A stretch of 64,000 nt of DNA from an uncultured Siphonobacter sp. (GTDB lineage Bacteria > Bacteroidota > Bacteroidia > Cytophagales > Spirosomataceae), in contig CAJYIW010000026.1 of assembly GCA_913775095.1 (NCBI GenBank), forward strand, positions 186,001 to 250,000. The letters run 5' to 3'. Numbering within the stretch: the first letter of the stretch is position 1; the number at the start of each line of letters is the position of its first letter. Made by a program: the position numbers and the translations under genes. Shown piece by piece: positions 16,658-25,329 of this stretch. A model generated the notes under the pieces. That model did not search any database. It saw nothing but the letters and a program-made list of their open reading frames with translations, and had not been told where the DNA came from.

Positions 16658-17681
16658 GAGAAAAATTTTGATTATCAGCTTGTTAGCTGGAATCTTCGGT
16701 AGTTTTGTTGCCTGCGATCAAGTAAAAGAGTCCGATCAATATACGGTAAAAAGCTTCCCCGAAGCCGAGGCGATTCAAATTCAGTTGTCCGTGGAACGGC
16801 TGGACTCTTCGCTATTCGCCTGTACAACACCGCAGCAATTCAGGCTCTGGGTTGATTCGCACGCCGCGTTTGTCAACAATTACTTCCTGAAAAATGGACT
16901 CCAGGATTCAACGCAGGTGCTAACAGAACTATACCGGAGAGTGAATGAGCCAAGCCTTCGGGAATTCTACAACCAAACACGGACCAGCTTCGGCAATTTT
17001 GATACGCTACGGTCGGAATTCATGACAGCCTTCAAAAATATCAAAGCTTATGACTCCAGTTTCAAGGTACCTCGCATTCAGTTGGCATTTTCAGGTTTTC
17101 TGGGCTCTGATCTGATCGTTAGCGATAGTGTAATCGTCATTGGTCTGGATTACTTTCTCGGTCCGAAAGCTAAATTTCGGCCTGATGTGTACGGCTATCA
17201 AATGTGGCGGTATAATCCCAAAGCTCTGGTGCCTCAGATTCTCTTTGTTATCTCCGAACAATATGCCAAGAACAATCCGCAGGATCAGACCATGTTGTCC
17301 GAAATGATTAACTACGGAAAAGGGTATGTGTTTGCTCAAACCATGTTGCCTCAAACGCCCGATAGTTTGCTGATTGGCTATACCGGTCAACAGCTAGAGG
17401 AAACGAAGATTGCTCAGGATTTAGTATGGGGGCATTTTATTGACAATAAGCTTCTCTATGAGACGAATCCCAATAAAAGAGTAAAGTATCTCGGTGACCG
17501 TCCGCAAACACCCGAGATTGGTCCTCGTTGTCCGGGCAGTATTGGTCGCTGGCTGGGCTGGCAGATTGTTCGGTATTATGAAATGAATAACCCAGATATT
17601 AGTCTTCAGGAGATCATGAAAAATCAGGATGCCCGGCAGATTCTGGAAGCCTCTAAATACCGGGGGCAGGCGGAACAATAA
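16656..17681 (+). CDS. gldB: Gliding motility lipoprotein GldB
   Basis: The protein has 341 residues. The frame is open 9 codons upstream, but the ATG at 16656 gives a proper lipoprotein signal (MRKILIISLLAGIFGSFVAC) and fits the promoter position. The body matches GldB: VERLDSSLF near residue 46, VIGLDYFLG, a PQILFVISEQ segment, GYTGQQLEE and the C-terminal GRWLGWQIVRYYEMNN. GldB is a lipoprotein needed for gliding in Flavobacterium and occurs widely in Bacteroidota that have the type IX secretion and gliding apparatus. No other gld genes are in the window. It starts in a CATG shared with the divergent barrel gene. Confidence 0.88.
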   Translation: MRKILIISLLAGIFGSFVACDQVKESDQYTVKSFPEAEAIQIQLSVERLDSSLFACTTPQQFRLWVDSHAAFVNNYFLKNGLQDSTQVLTELYRRVNEPSLREFYNQTRTSFGNFDTLRSEFMTAFKNIKAYDSSFKVPRIQLAFSGFLGSDLIVSDSVIVIGLDYFLGPKAKFRPDVYGYQMWRYNPKALVPQILFVISEQYAKNNPQDQTMLSEMINYGKGYVFAQTMLPQTPDSLLIGYTGQQLEETKIAQDLVWGHFIDNKLLYETNPNKRVKYLGDRPQTPEIGPRCPGSIGRWLGWQIVRYYEMNNPDISLQEIMKNQDARQILEASKYRGQAEQ

Positions 17682-17732
17682 ATGTTTTTTTTCACTTAAA
17701 GCTTAAGACTCAAACGTCGTCGGCTCCTGCTT

Positions 17733-18176
17733 ATGTTTTTACTTTTTGCTTTTGCTTTTGTCGTATTACTCGGACTCGGCGGAATCATTTTTCTAATAAT
17801 CACCCTTTCTCAGGGAGAATCCATACGGGAAGGCCGCCTGAAAAAACTCGTTACCGAGCGACCTTCCATGGACGAAAAGACCTTTATTGAATCCCTGGTT
17901 CATAAAGGATACGAGGAATCTCTGGTTAAAAAACTGTATTCGGAATTAGGCTGGTACCTTTCGGAGCAACCCCAGTTTGGACTCCACCCTTCGGACAATG
18001 CCGAAAAGGATTACTGGATTCCCAAAGAAAACATTACGGATTTAGTCGAACGGCTCTACGCACAGGCTCAGGGCCGTCGGCCTCTGCTGGCGGATTGGGC
18101 GGCCTGGGACCAGCGAACGAGCAAAGCCCCCGTGGCCGTTTTAGAAAATATGCTCCGCTTCGCCACCAATAAGTAG
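17733..18176 (+). CDS. Conserved hypothetical single-pass membrane protein
   Basis: The protein has 147 residues. One N-terminal hydrophobic helix (LLFAFAFVVLLGLGGIIFLI) is followed by a soluble charged domain with ESLVHKGYEESLVKKLYSEL, probably helical. No family is recognised. It lies between gldB and an ABC exporter on the same strand with gaps of 51 and 66 nt, so it may be co-transcribed with either. It could be an accessory to one of them, but nothing in the sequence shows this. Confidence 0.65.
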   Translation: MFLLFAFAFVVLLGLGGIIFLIITLSQGESIREGRLKKLVTERPSMDEKTFIESLVHKGYEESLVKKLYSELGWYLSEQPQFGLHPSDNAEKDYWIPKENITDLVERLYAQAQGRRPLLADWAAWDQRTSKAPVAVLENMLRFATNK

Positions 18177-18242
18177 CAAGAGTGGGATGAAGTAAGGATG
18201 AATGAACGCCCGGATCCCAAACTCAAAATTTAAAACGCATTT

Positions 18243-20060
18243 ATGGCTAAACGTCAAAGCTCCTTTGGTCAGGAACCATCACCCGAAGACAAAAAGAAAG
18301 TCAGTCGGGAGGGGCTTAACAAAGCATTACACATTTTTCGGTTCGTAAAACCATACCGGGGCCTTTTTCTGATTGGTCTGGTCTTTCTGGCTCTTTCCCA
18401 GTTAACCATGATGTCTTTCCCTTTACTGATTCGTGAAATCGTAGCGGTATTGGAGAAAAAATCCCAGTTTACCCTTAATCAGGTTCTGCTGGCTTTGTTT
18501 GCCGTTCTGGTAGGTCAGGCTATCTTTTCCTTTGCCCGGATTTATTACTTCACCCGGGTCAGTGAGCGGTCTATGGCCGATGTTCGCAAAAGTTTGTACA
18601 CGAAAATCGTAACCTTACCCATTCGTTTTTTTGAGCAAAGAAGAGTAGGGGAGTTAATGAGCCGCATGACTTCCGACGTAACCCAGTTACAGGACGTCTT
18701 AACCATTACCCTGGCCGAGTTATTGAGAGGTGTCGCTACGCTGGTGATTGGCATTATTGTCATTCTGACCATCTCCTGGAAGCTTACTTTATTTATGCTG
18801 GCTACTTTTCCTGTTCTGGTGGTAGCGGCCATGGTCTTTGGTAAGTTCATTCGTAACCTGTCCAAACAGGCTCAGGATGAACTGGCTTCGGCTAATATTG
18901 TAGTGGAGGAAACCTTACAGTCTATTAATATAGTAAAGGCCTTCACAAATGAAAAGCTGGAGGTCAGTCGGTATACCACAGCTCTGAATCGGGTAGTCAA
19001 CACAGCCCTGAAAGCGTCCATGTATCGGGGCGGCTTTGTCTCTTTCATCATCTTTGCCCTCTTTGGCGGCATTATTGGCGTCGTCTGGTACGGAGCCACG
19101 CTGGTGCTGAACGGAGAAATGATTATGGCTGATCTCTTCGGCTTTGTCCTGTATACGGCGTTCATTGGAGGTTCAGTGGGTGGCCTGGGGGATATGTACG
19201 CTCAGGTTCAGAAAACCATCGGAGCTTCCGAGCGTATTCTGGAAATTCTGGAAGAATCTTCAGAAGTAGAACTTGATCAAACCAATCTGATTCGCAAGCC
19301 TGAACTGGACGGCACTATTGAATTCAAGAATGTAGGATTCAGCTATCCTTCCCGTCCGGATATTCAGGTATTGAAAAATATTAATCTGCACGTTCAGAAA
19401 GGTGAGAAAATCGCTTTGGTGGGTTACTCAGGAGCCGGTAAGTCAACTATTGTGCAATTGTTAATGCGGTATTACCGTAACCAGCAGGGGCATATCTTAG
19501 TAGACGGACAACCGATTGATCATTACTCAATTACTGATTACCGCAGCCACATGGCTGTAGTACCGCAGGAAGTCATGCTGTTTGGGGGAACGATTCGGGA
19601 AAACATTGAATACGGTCGGCCCGGAGCCACCGATCAGGAAATTGTAGAGGCTGCCCGCAAGGCCAATGCCTACGATTTTATCACTTCCTTTCCCGAAGGC
19701 TTCCATACCATTGTGGGCGAACGGGGCGTTAAGCTTTCGGGCGGACAGCGGCAACGCATTGCTATTGCCCGGGCCATACTGAAAGACCCGGCCATTCTGA
19801 TTCTCGATGAGGCTACCTCTTCTCTAGATGCGGAATCGGAAAAACTGGTGCAGGATGCTCTGGATGGGTTAATGGAAAACCGAACAACCATTATTATTGC
19901 CCACCGACTGGCCACTATTCGGAATGTGGATCAGATTTACGTGCTTCAGCAGGGAGAAATCATTGAACAGGGTACCCACGAGGAATTGTCTTTGCTGGAA
20001 GATGGTTTATACAGTGGATTAGTGAAGTTACAGTTTGAGAACGCCCTAAAGGCAGAATAA
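18243..20060 (+). CDS. ABC exporter, fused permease/ATPase (MsbA-like type IV)
   Basis: The protein has 605 residues. Six membrane helices span about residues 35-320, including the coupling stretch typical of this class (VGELMSRMTSDVTQLQ). The ATPase domain has Walker A GYSGAGKST near residue 393, a Q-loop (VVPQEVMLF), signature LSGGQRQRIAIARA near 498, Walker B ILILDEATSSLD near 517 and H-loop IIAHRL. It works as a homodimer in the inner membrane. Lipid, lipopolysaccharide, peptide or drug export are all possible, and the neighbours do not settle it. A Fur-family gene follows 53 nt downstream. Confidence 0.93.
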   Translation: MAKRQSSFGQEPSPEDKKKVSREGLNKALHIFRFVKPYRGLFLIGLVFLALSQLTMMSFPLLIREIVAVLEKKSQFTLNQVLLALFAVLVGQAIFSFARIYYFTRVSERSMADVRKSLYTKIVTLPIRFFEQRRVGELMSRMTSDVTQLQDVLTITLAELLRGVATLVIGIIVILTISWKLTLFMLATFPVLVVAAMVFGKFIRNLSKQAQDELASANIVVEETLQSINIVKAFTNEKLEVSRYTTALNRVVNTALKASMYRGGFVSFIIFALFGGIIGVVWYGATLVLNGEMIMADLFGFVLYTAFIGGSVGGLGDMYAQVQKTIGASERILEILEESSEVELDQTNLIRKPELDGTIEFKNVGFSYPSRPDIQVLKNINLHVQKGEKIALVGYSGAGKSTIVQLLMRYYRNQQGHILVDGQPIDHYSITDYRSHMAVVPQEVMLFGGTIRENIEYGRPGATDQEIVEAARKANAYDFITSFPEGFHTIVGERGVKLSGGQRQRIAIARAILKDPAILILDEATSSLDAESEKLVQDALDGLMENRTTIIIAHRLATIRNVDQIYVLQQGEIIEQGTHEELSLLEDGLYSGLVKLQFENALKAE

Positions 20061-20070
20061 CACGGATGCC

Positions 20071-20089
20071 TTACTTACCACGGAAGTAA
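20071..20089. promoter_or_regulatory. Inverted repeat before the Fur-family gene
   Basis: TTACTT (20071-20076) and AAGTAA (20084-20089) form a 6-7-6 inverted repeat 25 nt before the start codon. It could be an autoregulatory operator. The match is short, so this is tentative. Confidence 0.3.
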
Positions 20090-20113
20090 ACGCATTTTAA
20101 CATAGATCGTATT

Positions 20114-20539
20114 ATGAACAAGCTCGTGCCTGCTACATTAAAGCAACATAATCTGCGGCATACGGAAGCCCGGGAAGAAGTACTGGATTTGTTTTACAGC
20201 AAAAACTTTGCTCTTTCGCACGGCGGGCTTGAAGGCGAACTTCAGGAGCGTTTTGATCGGGTAACGATTTATCGGACCTTGAAGACCTTTCTGGACAAAG
20301 GCATTATTCACAAAGTGCTGGATGATGAAGGAACGGTAAAGTACGCCATGTGCAAGGATGCCTGTCAATCCGAAGATCATACGCATCATCACGATCACGT
20401 CCATTTTAAATGCCTGGACTGCGGTCAGACTACCTGTCTGGATCAGGTTCAGATCCCAGCCCTGGCTTTGCCCGAAGGATACAAACGTCAGGAAATCAAT
20501 CTTCTTGTACAGGGTACCTGCCCGGATTGCAAGTCTTAA
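20114..20539 (+). CDS. Fur-family transcriptional repressor
   Basis: The protein has 141 residues. The winged-helix part (LRHTEAREEVLDLFYSKN, RVTIYRTLKTFLDKGIIHK) is followed by the metal-binding domain with HTHHHDHVHFKC and two structural Zn cysteine pairs, CLDCG and CPDC. The His-rich loop fits a Zn- or Fe-responsive Fur/Zur repressor. Which metal is sensed cannot be decided. A possible operator overlaps the upstream spacer, and a strong terminator follows the gene. Confidence 0.92.
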   Translation: MNKLVPATLKQHNLRHTEAREEVLDLFYSKNFALSHGGLEGELQERFDRVTIYRTLKTFLDKGIIHKVLDDEGTVKYAMCKDACQSEDHTHHHDHVHFKCLDCGQTTCLDQVQIPALALPEGYKRQEINLLVQGTCPDCKS

Positions 20540-20555
20540 TCAATGCTTGCTGCTC

Positions 20556-20595
20556 AAAAAAGCCCCTGCCTGCAAAGGCAGGGGCTTTTGTTTTA
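20556..20595 (+). terminator. Intrinsic terminator after the Fur-family gene
   Basis: AGCCCCTGCCT (20561-20571), loop GCAA and AGGCAGGGGCT (20576-20586) form a perfect 11-bp stem extended by A-T pairs, followed by TTTTGTTTT. Confidence 0.92.
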
Positions 20596-20777
20596 TTTGG
20601 GGATTTTATTGTGTATTCCTTCGAAAATACTTTGCAAATCACTGGTTATTAAAACTTTAATCATTTTCTAATAAAACAGGGATTGAATTAATAAATGATG
20701 GGTCACCGCCAGGGCAATTCCGGATAATAAAAGATTGCCGACTTATTTAGAATAAATTTAAATAGATATTTTTCATC

Positions 20778-20837
20778 TAGTTTTGGCATTTCGGAAAAAT
20801 CCTGAGTTTGAAGAACAACGATCCGATTGTAGTTTTG
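20778..20837 (+). promoter_or_regulatory. Tandem promoters of the act-cox operon
   Basis: TAGTTTTG occurs twice, at 20778-20785 and 20830-20837, both exact TAnnTTTG matches. The downstream one has TTTG at 20807-20810 with a 19-nt spacer, a near-perfect promoter. Its start near 20841 leaves a leader of about 60 nt. The remainder of the 360-nt spacer from 20540 to 20899 is AT-rich and holds no gene beyond the terminator. Confidence 0.65.
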
Positions 20838-20899
20838 TGAGCCCGGAATGGGTCTATACGGGCATCCCGTACTGAAAATAAAAGTTGAAAAGTATTATT

Positions 20900-22132
20900 A
20901 TGATCAAACGAGCACTTAGCTACTTCTTCGGGACCGCAACGGCTATCGTTCTGACGTTGTGGAGTAGCACGTCCGGCTTTGCACAGGATCCCGCAAAAGG
21001 CGAACAGCTCTTCACCAACAACTGTGCTTCCTGTCACAATGTAGGAGAGCAAAAGCTGATCGGCCCCGGTTTAAAAGATGTTGACCAGCGTCACTCTGAG
21101 GAATGGTTAATCAAATGGATTAAAAATCCAGCCGGCATGGTAGCTAGCGGTGACGAAGCAGCTACTAAACTGTACGATCAGTATAAGCCTATTATGATGA
21201 CGGCCTTCGCGAGCCTTTCCGATGACGACATCAAAAGTATTTTAGCTTACGTCAAGGAAGCTAACTCTGCCAAACCTGCTCCTGGAGGAGGTGCTGCAGT
21301 TGCCGCTGGTGGCGGTGGTGCCGCTGCTCAGGGCGATGGAGAACAATCCTCCGGTTTCTTCGGCGTAGTACTGGTAGCTCTGCTGGTAGTAATGATTCTG
21401 ATGCTGGTTGCTTTATTCGGCATCCTGACGGTTCTGAATCGTTTAGCTACGGTTGATCCTTCTTCCCCTGAAGCTCAGAAGATCCCCTTCTTTGCTCGTT
21501 TGAAAGAAAGTACTGGTAAACTGGGTAACAGCCCGGCGTTCCGTACGGGTGCTTTATTACTGTTTGTGTTATTAGCAGGTAAAGCCACTATCGACGGTAT
21601 GTACGGAATTGGTATCCACCAGGGTTTTGCCCCCAAGCAGCCGATTGCATTTTCGCACAAGCTGCACGCGGGTGAGTACAAAATCGACTGTAACTACTGC
21701 CACACGGGTGTTAACAAAGGAAAGCAAGCCAACATTCCTTCGCCTAACATCTGTATGAACTGCCACAATGCAGTAAAAGCATCTTCTCCCGAGATTCAGA
21801 AAATCTACAGAGCTATCGAGAAAGATCAGCCGATTGAGTGGGTTCGTGTTCACAACTTACCTGATCTGGCTTACTTCAATCACTCTCAGCACGTAAACGT
21901 AGGCGGTCTGCAATGTCAGCAGTGCCACGGTGAAGTAGAGAAAATGGAAGTAATCGAACAACGCTCTTCTTTAACGATGGGCTGGTGTATTGATTGCCAC
22001 CGTAAAACCAGTGTGAATGCAAAAGACAACCAGTACTACGACAAACTGGTTGAGATTCACAAAAAAGACGGTGTTAAAGACATGAAAGTGGCTGACATCG
22101 GTGGGCTTGAATGCTCTAAGTGTCACTATTAA
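20900..22132 (+). CDS. actA: Alternative complex III subunit ActA, multiheme cytochrome c
   Basis: The protein has 410 residues from the ATG at 20900; a TTG at 20885 is also open but gives a worse signal sequence. A signal peptide ends near GFAQ. There are six CXXCH heme sites: C42 (CASCH) in an N-terminal cytochrome c domain, then after a Gly/Ala-rich linker and a membrane segment, C264 (CNYCH), C285 (CMNCH), C339 (CQQCH), C363 (CIDCH) and C405 (CSKCH) near the C-terminal end. The last five match the pentaheme ActA. The first appears to be an added monoheme domain. ActA passes electrons from the Fe-S and quinol part of the complex to downstream cytochromes. A hairpin separates it from actB. 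Confidence 0.93.
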   Translation: MIKRALSYFFGTATAIVLTLWSSTSGFAQDPAKGEQLFTNNCASCHNVGEQKLIGPGLKDVDQRHSEEWLIKWIKNPAGMVASGDEAATKLYDQYKPIMMTAFASLSDDDIKSILAYVKEANSAKPAPGGGAAVAAGGGGAAAQGDGEQSSGFFGVVLVALLVVMILMLVALFGILTVLNRLATVDPSSPEAQKIPFFARLKESTGKLGNSPAFRTGALLLFVLLAGKATIDGMYGIGIHQGFAPKQPIAFSHKLHAGEYKIDCNYCHTGVNKGKQANIPSPNICMNCHNAVKASSPEIQKIYRAIEKDQPIEWVRVHNLPDLAYFNHSQHVNVGGLQCQQCHGEVEKMEVIEQRSSLTMGWCIDCHRKTSVNAKDNQYYDKLVEIHKKDGVKDMKVADIGGLECSKCHY

Positions 22133-22138
22133 TATAAT

Positions 22139-22167
22139 AGGGCGGCTCTCTTAAAGGAGCCGCCTTT
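22139..22167 (+). terminator. Intercistronic hairpin between actA and actB
   Basis: GGCGGCTC (22141-22148) pairs with GAGCCGCC (22157-22164), followed by a short TTT. It is strong enough to attenuate or protect the mRNA, but actB clearly belongs to the same operon, so complete termination is unlikely. Confidence 0.45.
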
Positions 22168-22192
22168 CCCCAACACGAGTTTTTCTAATAGA

Positions 22193-25100
22193 ATGGAAAA
22201 TACTACGAAGCGATACTGGCGAGGAATAGAGGAATTACGAAACGATCCCGAGTTCGTAAAAAATGCTCATCGCGAATTTGCCGATTCATCTGATATTACT
22301 GACGGAGGTGGAACCTACCGTCGTGACTTCCTTAAAATGCTGGGCTTTGGTGTAGCGGCTGTTTCACTGGCTGCCTGCGAAGCTCCTGTACGGAAAGTTA
22401 TTCCTTACTTAAACAAACCCGTTGATGTAGAACCAGGTATTGCAAACTGGTACGCGTCAACTTTTACGGATGGCGGTGAATACTGCTCTGTTCTGGTAAA
22501 AACCCGCGAAGGTCGGCCCATTAAAATTGAGGGTAACCCTCAGTCCAGTATTTCTCAGGGTGGCGTTGGTACCCGTGTACACGCTTCCGTACTGAGTTTA
22601 TACGACAATGAAAAGCTGCGTGATCCTCAGAAAGGCGGTAAGAAAATCGAGTGGACAGCCTTAGACAAGGAAGTAGCCGCTGGATTAGCTTCTGCTCAGA
22701 ACATTCGCCTCGTTTCTGGTACCATCTTGAGTCCCACGACTAAAGCCGTTATCGAAGCGTTCAAAGCGAAATATCCTTCTACGGTTCATGTCTCTTACGA
22801 TGCTAATTCTGCGTACGGTTTAACCCAGGTACATGGTGGACAACTACCTGCATTTGACTTCAGTAAAGCTAAAGTTATTGTAAGCCTTGATGCCGATTTC
22901 TTAGGTACCTGGATTGCTCCTGACGAATTCTCGAAACAGTGGGCAGCGGGTCGTAAGTTATCTTCAGCGAAAGGTGGTAACAAGCAAATGTCCCGTCATT
23001 ATGACTTCAGTACGCTGATGACATTGACCGGAGCTAATGCTGATTATCGGGGTCGTCTGAAACCTTCTCAATCGGGTTTAGTAGCTTCTACGTTACTTCG
23101 TCTGGTAGGGGGTTCTTCCAGCACGGCCGATGTTAAGATTGAATTCCTTGAAAAAGCGGCAAAGGATCTGAAAGCTGCTGCTCCCGGAACTACGCTGGTA
23201 GTTTCTGGTTCAAATGACCCTAACGTACAGGTAGTAGTTGCTGAAATCAACCGTATCTTAGGTAACTACGGTACCACGATTGCGGGAACGAGTAACTACA
23301 AGCAAGGTAATGATTTAGCTTTCGACGGATTCGTAAATGATCTGAAAGGTGGCCGTGTAGATGCAGTGATTTTCTACGGAGCTAACCCCGTTTACGACAG
23401 CCCTCGTGGTAAAGAAATCGCCGATGCTCTGCCTCGTACGAAACTGAGCGTATCCTTCTCGGATCGTTCCGATGAGACTTCCTCTCTGTGTCAGTTCATT
23501 GCTCCTGATTCTCATTACTTAGAGTCATGGGGTGATGCAGAACCTAAGCCAGGATTCTACTCAATCATCCAGCCTACGATTTCCACAATCTTCAATACGC
23601 GTCAGGCTCAGTCCAGCTTATTAACCTGGGCTGGTCAGAACGGTGATTTCTACGAATTCCTGACTCAGAACTGGGCCACGAACATCCTGAAAACAGCGAG
23701 CAAAGAAGCCTGGAACAAAGCGGTATATGAAGGCGTATTTGAACCCGCCAAAGGTACGGTAGGAGCTGCTCCTGCAGTAACGGGCGATCTGATTACGGCT
23801 TTAGGTCAAATCAGTGGAAAGTACAAAGCTTCGTCTAGCGTACTGGAATTCATGCCTTACGAAAAAGTAGGTATGGGTACGGGTTCACAGGCGAACAACC
23901 CCTGGTTGCAGGAATTCCCAGATCCAATTTCAAAAGCTACGTGGGATAACTACGCAGCTATTTCTCAGGCTACTGCCAAGAAACTGGGTGTTCACCAGAA
24001 TGATATGGTGAAACTGGAAATGGCGGGTAAAGAAGCCATCGAACTTCCCGTATTAATCCAGCCCGGTCAGACTAACGATACCGTATCGGTAGCCATTGGT
24101 TATGGTCGCACAAAAGCGGGTAAGGCCGCTGATGGCGTAGGGAAGAACGTATTCCCCTGGATCAACGCAGCAGGTACTGAAATTAAAGTTACTCCTACCG
24201 GAAGCCAATATAAGTGGGGTATTGCCCAAACGCAGACTCACAACACCGTAATGGCTCGTGAGTCGGTATTACAGGAAACGATTCTTTCTAAATATCAGGA
24301 AAACGTACTGGCAGGCCGCTTCATTCCTAAGATTCAGACTTCTGAAGGAGCGAAAGATGCAACTGACATTACGCTTTGGAATGGTCACGAAAAGAAAAAC
24401 CATAGCTGGGGAATGGTCATTGACCTGAACCTGTGTACAGGTTGCGGTTCTTGCGTAGTAAGCTGCCAGGCTGAGAACAACGTTCCCGTAGTGGGTCGTA
24501 AAGAGGTGGTAATGCGTCGTGAAATGCACTGGATTCGCATTGACCGTTACTATTCTTCTGTTCAGCCTAAAGAAGGCGAAAGCATCTTCCAGGAATTGGA
24601 AACGCTTGAAATTGCTTCTGACAACCCAGAAGTAGTATTCCAGCCCATGCTTTGCCAGCACTGTTCGAATGCTCCCTGTGAAACGGTATGTCCTGTATTG
24701 GCTACTACCCATAGTAATGAGGGCATGAACCAGATGACTTACAACCGTTGTATTGGTACGCGTTACTGTGCCAACAACTGTCCTTATAAAGTACGTCGTT
24801 TCAACTGGTTCAAATATTTTGATGAAGATCGTTTCCCTTATCACTACAATAATGATCTGGGTAAGATGGTCATCAACCCAGAAGTTACGGTACGTAGCCG
24901 TGGGGTAATGGAAAAATGTTCATTCTGCGTGCAGCGTATTCAGGCTACGAAACTGGCCGCGAAAAAAGAACGCCGCAGACCTTATGCCAACGAAGTACAG
25001 GTGGCCTGTTCGCAGTCGTGCTCGACGGGTGCCATCATCTTCGGTGATATGAACAATCCAGAAAGCGAAATCTCACAAATTCTGGCAGTGGAGCAACAAG

Positions 25101-25255
25101 GCCGTGCCTTCCACATGCTTGAGGAGATTAACGTGTTACCACAGATTAGCTATCTGACGAAGATTCGGAATAAGGATGAAGCTGATTCTCAAGCTCCTCA
25201 CAAAGAGGAAAAGCACAAAGAGAATGAGAACAAGCATCCCAAATCACACGTATAA
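22193..25255 (+). CDS. actB: Alternative complex III subunit ActB, fused molybdopterin-like and Fe-S domains
   Basis: The protein has 1020 residues. Near the N-terminus lies a Tat-type motif with a lipobox (RRDFLKMLGFGVAAVSLAAC), so it is exported folded and probably lipid-anchored. Residues up to about 720 resemble a molybdopterin oxidoreductase, which in ACIII carries no cofactor. The C-terminal ferredoxin-like part (about 740-960) has four Cys clusters: CTGCGSCVVSC, CQHCSNAPCETVC, CIGTRYCANNC and CSFCVQRI with CSQSCSTG. They fit three 4Fe-4S and one 3Fe-4S centre as in known ActB. The C-terminus is a charged Lys/Glu/His tail. It passes electrons from the quinol site toward ActA. Confidence 0.95.
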   Translation: MENTTKRYWRGIEELRNDPEFVKNAHREFADSSDITDGGGTYRRDFLKMLGFGVAAVSLAACEAPVRKVIPYLNKPVDVEPGIANWYASTFTDGGEYCSVLVKTREGRPIKIEGNPQSSISQGGVGTRVHASVLSLYDNEKLRDPQKGGKKIEWTALDKEVAAGLASAQNIRLVSGTILSPTTKAVIEAFKAKYPSTVHVSYDANSAYGLTQVHGGQLPAFDFSKAKVIVSLDADFLGTWIAPDEFSKQWAAGRKLSSAKGGNKQMSRHYDFSTLMTLTGANADYRGRLKPSQSGLVASTLLRLVGGSSSTADVKIEFLEKAAKDLKAAAPGTTLVVSGSNDPNVQVVVAEINRILGNYGTTIAGTSNYKQGNDLAFDGFVNDLKGGRVDAVIFYGANPVYDSPRGKEIADALPRTKLSVSFSDRSDETSSLCQFIAPDSHYLESWGDAEPKPGFYSIIQPTISTIFNTRQAQSSLLTWAGQNGDFYEFLTQNWATNILKTASKEAWNKAVYEGVFEPAKGTVGAAPAVTGDLITALGQISGKYKASSSVLEFMPYEKVGMGTGSQANNPWLQEFPDPISKATWDNYAAISQATAKKLGVHQNDMVKLEMAGKEAIELPVLIQPGQTNDTVSVAIGYGRTKAGKAADGVGKNVFPWINAAGTEIKVTPTGSQYKWGIAQTQTHNTVMARESVLQETILSKYQENVLAGRFIPKIQTSEGAKDATDITLWNGHEKKNHSWGMVIDLNLCTGCGSCVVSCQAENNVPVVGRKEVVMRREMHWIRIDRYYSSVQPKEGESIFQELETLEIASDNPEVVFQPMLCQHCSNAPCETVCPVLATTHSNEGMNQMTYNRCIGTRYCANNCPYKVRRFNWFKYFDEDRFPYHYNNDLGKMVINPEVTVRSRGVMEKCSFCVQRIQATKLAAKKERRRPYANEVQVACSQSCSTGAIIFGDMNNPESEISQILAVEQQGRAFHMLEEINVLPQISYLTKIRNKDEADSQAPHKEEKHKENENKHPKSHV

Positions 25256-25261
25256 GTAATT

Positions 25262-25298
25262 AATAACTGAGCTCGGGCTCGTTCGGGGCTCAGTTATT
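25262..25298 (+). terminator. Intercistronic hairpin between actB and actC
   Basis: AATAACTGAGC (25262-25272) pairs with GCTCAGTTATT (25288-25298) over 11 bp, followed by a weak T-rich stretch. As with the hairpin after actA, partial termination or mRNA stabilisation is more likely than a true operon end. Confidence 0.45.
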
Positions 25299-25329
25299 TA
25301 TCCATTCGAAACTCTGAAAATTTAGAAAT

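Noticed and set aside
24269-24844. 191-codon open frame antisense to actB
   Set aside because: It lies entirely inside actB opposite the Fe-S domain and is low in protein-like features.
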